Of a DNA stretch of 64,000 nt, positions 61,678-64,000 are shown one piece after another. Made by a program: the position numbers and the translations under genes. Positions within the stretch are counted from its first letter, which is position 1. Each line of letters starts with the position of its first letter. This stretch comes from Sunxiuqinia sp965230765 (GTDB lineage: Bacteria > Bacteroidota > Bacteroidia > Bacteroidales > Prolixibacteraceae): contig CBDDLR010000002.1 of NCBI GenBank assembly GCA_965230765.1, positions 434,001 through 498,000 of the forward strand. Reading direction: 5' to 3'. The notes beneath the pieces were generated by a model, which was not told where the DNA came from, did not search any database, and saw nothing but the letters and a program-made list of their open reading frames with translations.

Positions 61678-63113
61678 TTTTTCTTTACAATGTTCCTGCA
61701 CATGCCACTGAAAATGAAAACATGAAACGGAAAAGATAGGTACCAGTACATTCTTCCCCAAAGCCCTTTAGGTCGAAAAGTTGCAGTTTGCGTTAGTTGG
61801 TGCCCATTTTTTGTTTGGTTTATTTTAAATTCCAGCCAAGCCTCTCCGGGAAGCTTCATTTCAGCATAAAGTAACAGTCTGTGGTTTTTACTGTCAGCCA
61901 ACAAAACACGCCAAAAATCAAGGGCATCTCCATTCTGTAATTCTGTTGGACTGGTTCTTCCCCTTCTTAGGCCAATGCCTCCAAAAGCTTTGTCCAGATG
62001 CCCTCTCAGTTTCCATAACCAATTGGCATAGTACCACCCATTATTGCCGCCAATTGTCCAAACTGACTTTTGCACAGTTTCTGGTTTTTTCGTGAATTCA
62101 ACCGTTTGAATGTCTTGATAGCACCCATGTTCCGGAACTTTAATGTAATTCATGTAATCAGTTGAAAACTGGCTGCTGCTTAGTGCATCTTTCCAGCTTG
62201 AATACACTTGGTTCTGTTCAATTTTATTGAAAGCTGCACGAACAGCTTCTTCGTAGCTAAGAGGTGTAATGTTGAGTATTTGAGCTAGCTCGTTGTTTTT
62301 TGCAATAACTTCAACCTTAAGGCTATTTACCAAGTGAACGGCCAGCTTGTAGGAGGTGGATGTAATGAAATATAGCCAATAGGATGATAAGCGTGGGGTC
62401 ATAAACGGCAATACAAAAATCCATCGTTTTAGTTTGCGTACCTTGGCAAAGCGCAGCATAATCTCTTTGTAGGTCAATACATCCGAACCGCCAATGTCAA
62501 AACTTTTATTTAAACATTCTGGATGAAGAATTACGCCTGTTAGGAGCTGGAGAACATCTCGGATAGCGATGGGTTGCGAACGGGTAAGTACCCATTTGGG
62601 GGTAACCATTACGGGAAGCTTTTCAACTAAATCACGAACAATTTCAAAAGAAGCACTACCGGAGCCAATAATTATTCCGGCATGAAGAGATGTAAAAGCA
62701 TAGCTCCCTTTTTTGAGTTCATTCTCTACATTTTTTCTCGATCGCAAATGTTTGGACAATTTGTTGTCGTTAGAGATTCCTCCAAGGTAAATGACTTGTT
62801 TTACACTGGTATGTGCCATCAGCTGAACAAAGTTCCGGGCAGCATTGAGCTCCATCTCTTCAAAATCACCAGTAGTGGAGGACATGGAATGGATTAAATA
62901 GTAGGCTACATCAATGTCATTGGGTATTTGTATATCGCTTCCAGGGTTCAGGAAATCAATTTCAACAGGATGTACAAGCGGGTTGTCTTTAATTTGGTTC
63001 GACAAACGTTCTATGTTACGGACACAACAAACAACCTCATATCTTTTTTCCAATAAAATTGGAATGAGCCGTTTGCCAACATAGCCTGTAACTCCTGTAA
63101 GTAGTACCTTCAT
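61662..63113 (-). CDS. SDR-type NAD(P)-binding protein fused to DUF2867
   Basis: A 483-residue protein. The N-terminal extended SDR/NmrA-like part starts KVLLTGVTGYVGKRLIPILL, then DIDVAYYLIHSM and QVIYLGGISNDN. A second region (about 330-480) is DUF2867: VWTIGGNNGWYYANWLWKLR and HLDKAFGGIGLRRGRTSPTE, then a hydrophobic LWGRMYWYLSFPFHVFIFSG. It probably acts on a lipid-like or quinone-related compound at the membrane, but this is not shown. The order of the domains is usual for the family. Confidence 0.85.
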   Translation of the reverse strand: MKVLLTGVTGYVGKRLIPILLEKRYEVVCCVRNIERLSNQIKDNPLVHPVEIDFLNPGSDIQIPNDIDVAYYLIHSMSSTTGDFEEMELNAARNFVQLMAHTSVKQVIYLGGISNDNKLSKHLRSRKNVENELKKGSYAFTSLHAGIIIGSGSASFEIVRDLVEKLPVMVTPKWVLTRSQPIAIRDVLQLLTGVILHPECLNKSFDIGGSDVLTYKEIMLRFAKVRKLKRWIFVLPFMTPRLSSYWLYFITSTSYKLAVHLVNSLKVEVIAKNNELAQILNITPLSYEEAVRAAFNKIEQNQVYSSWKDALSSSQFSTDYMNYIKVPEHGCYQDIQTVEFTKKPETVQKSVWTIGGNNGWYYANWLWKLRGHLDKAFGGIGLRRGRTSPTELQNGDALDFWRVLLADSKNHRLLLYAEMKLPGEAWLEFKINQTKNGHQLTQTATFRPKGLWGRMYWYLSFPFHVFIFSGMCRNIVKKKRDNR

Positions 63114-63402
63114 CTATTATTTTAAGTTTAAATAATAAGCAAATTTCAGATAACCAAAGTTTATACCCAGGTGCTTTTCATTTAAAATAATGCTTTTATA
63201 AGAACAATGCAAGTTCAAGACATACAGCTTATTAGCGATTTATTAATATCGTTTGATGAATGTGTTGATTTTCTTGTACATATAGAAAAAAACAGCAAGC
63301 GATGAGGGTTTTTAAAAGTGAAAGAATATAAATAATATATTTGACTGGAATTTGTTAAACCTAAGATGACAAAAAATCAATCTCAATAATAAACTTGTCT
63401 CC
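63114..63402. other. Intergenic stretch between divergent genes
   Basis: No ORF or RNA gene is seen. It separates the SDR-DUF2867 gene from the outer-membrane protein gene. A likely -7 box for the latter lies at 63336-63343. Confidence 0.5.
63336..63343 (+). promoter_or_regulatory. -7 box of the outer-membrane protein gene
   Basis: tatatttg is an exact TAnnTTTG, 59 bases before ATG 63403. The -33 region is T-rich (gtttttaaaag) without a clean TTTG. Confidence 0.4.
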
Positions 63403-64000
63403 ATGAAAAAGTTCATTTCATTCCCAATTTTGTTTTGCATTTTGTCTCTGTCATTGTTTGCGCAGGAAAACCATAAACCATTCAATGATTTTAATAAGTG
63501 GTACATTGAAGGTGATGTTGGTTTTACCAAGCCTTTTAAAAGTTTTTCTAATGGATATTGGTCTCCCGATGTTGGCTTATTGGCATCTGATATTGGGGTT
63601 CGTTACATGTTTAATGAATATTTCGGATTAAAGCTGAATTTGGGGATGAACCAATACAACAATGCTGAAAAAAGCAGGGAGTTTGATACTGAACAGTATA
63701 ACTTAAGCTTGCAGGGGGTAGTTAACGGAGGGCGTCTTTTGAATTTTCAAAGTTGGACAAAAACGTTTAACTTCCTGGTTCATGGAGGTGTTGGGGTTGG
63801 TTATATCTATTATCACGAACCAACCAATAGCAATGATCGGGATGATGTAGGTGTTTTGATTGGTGGTATTACCGGACAGATAAAAATCTCGCCTCGCGTA
63901 AGCCTAACTCTTGATGCGAGTGGCATTGGTAACTTTGAGCAAAACCATTCGTTTGATGGGGGAACACCTAACGATTATGACCTGGGTATTGGTTTTAACG
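63403..64000 (+). CDS. Outer-membrane beta-barrel protein, 3' end cut off by window
   Basis: The frame runs from ATG 63403 to the end of the window, 199 residues without a stop. The signal peptide is clear (FISFPILFCILSLSLFAQ). The rest alternates polar and aromatic residues as in a beta-barrel: WYIEGDVGFTKPFKSF, DIGVRYMFNEYFGLKLNLGM, HGGVGVGYIYYHEP. It may be the first part of an OmpA-like porin, but the C-terminal domain is outside the window. Confidence 0.75.
   Translation, partial: MKKFISFPILFCILSLSLFAQENHKPFNDFNKWYIEGDVGFTKPFKSFSNGYWSPDVGLLASDIGVRYMFNEYFGLKLNLGMNQYNNAEKSREFDTEQYNLSLQGVVNGGRLLNFQSWTKTFNFLVHGGVGVGYIYYHEPTNSNDRDDVGVLIGGITGQIKISPRVSLTLDASGIGNFEQNHSFDGGTPNDYDLGIGFN

Overview
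The window looks like an AT-rich chromosome segment of a non-phototrophic Bacteroidota, probably order Bacteroidales/Marinilabiliales. This is inferred from gene content: TonB/BlaR-type M56 modules, TSP3-repeat OmpA porins, a DUF5606 protein, WbqC, a long signal peptidase I with an internal insertion, an anaerobic class III ribonucleotide reductase, a sulfatase, and promoters of the Bacteroidota type (TAnnTTTG at -7). No rRNA, tRNA or CRISPR array was seen.

Layout. 1-1900: a truncated TIM-barrel epimerase gene, a decayed homocysteine methyltransferase tail, and an IS200-type Y1 transposase flanked by two palindromic modules that share a 69-bp direct repeat. 1900-12100: a chemoreceptor, a housekeeping minus-strand block (WbqC, LapA-like, lepB, dapB), then nrdG-nrdD preceded by a cobalamin riboswitch, and a LOV-like PAS protein next to a small Cys-rich CWC protein. 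11284-14960: a HAD phosphatase and a large M16 protease. 15073-26569: a long chemotaxis region (J-domain and RHH-like small proteins, STAS, CheY, CheA, CheW, receptor with a CheR/CheB tether-like tail, CheR, a histidine-kinase-like protein without its phosphoacceptor His, CheD, CheB, hybrid kinase, receiver). No flagellar gene is present, so its output is unknown. 26547-31000: an ATP-grasp-like protein, a PorE-like TPR/propeller/OmpA protein, ElbB, and a frameshifted small membrane protein. 31165-34201: an accessory block with RhuM, a LexA/UmuD-like repressor, a divergent promoter region over a perfect 20-bp palindrome, two tiny ORFs and an FRG-domain protein. 34204-38312: a GH36-like glycosidase, B3/4 protein, acyltransferase and omega-amidase. 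38358-42825: a BlaI-type repressor locus with five 16-bp operator-like palindromes in front of three transcription units and three paralogous TonB C-terminal domains, one fused to an M56 sensor peptidase. 42826-64000: mostly housekeeping genes (SDR, XRE regulator, dinB, tex, AGCS symporter with an inserted domain, MutS2, sodium symporter, exonuclease, OmpA, argS, sulfatase, SDR-DUF2867) and a truncated outer-membrane protein gene.

The points that most deserve a second look are the kinase-like protein with Asn at the phosphoacceptor position inside the che operon, the BlaI/TonB operator array, the LexA-like divergent switch with its small ORFs, the riboswitch in front of the anaerobic reductase, and the transposase with paired palindromic modules. 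All family assignments are from reading the sequence; no database search was run.
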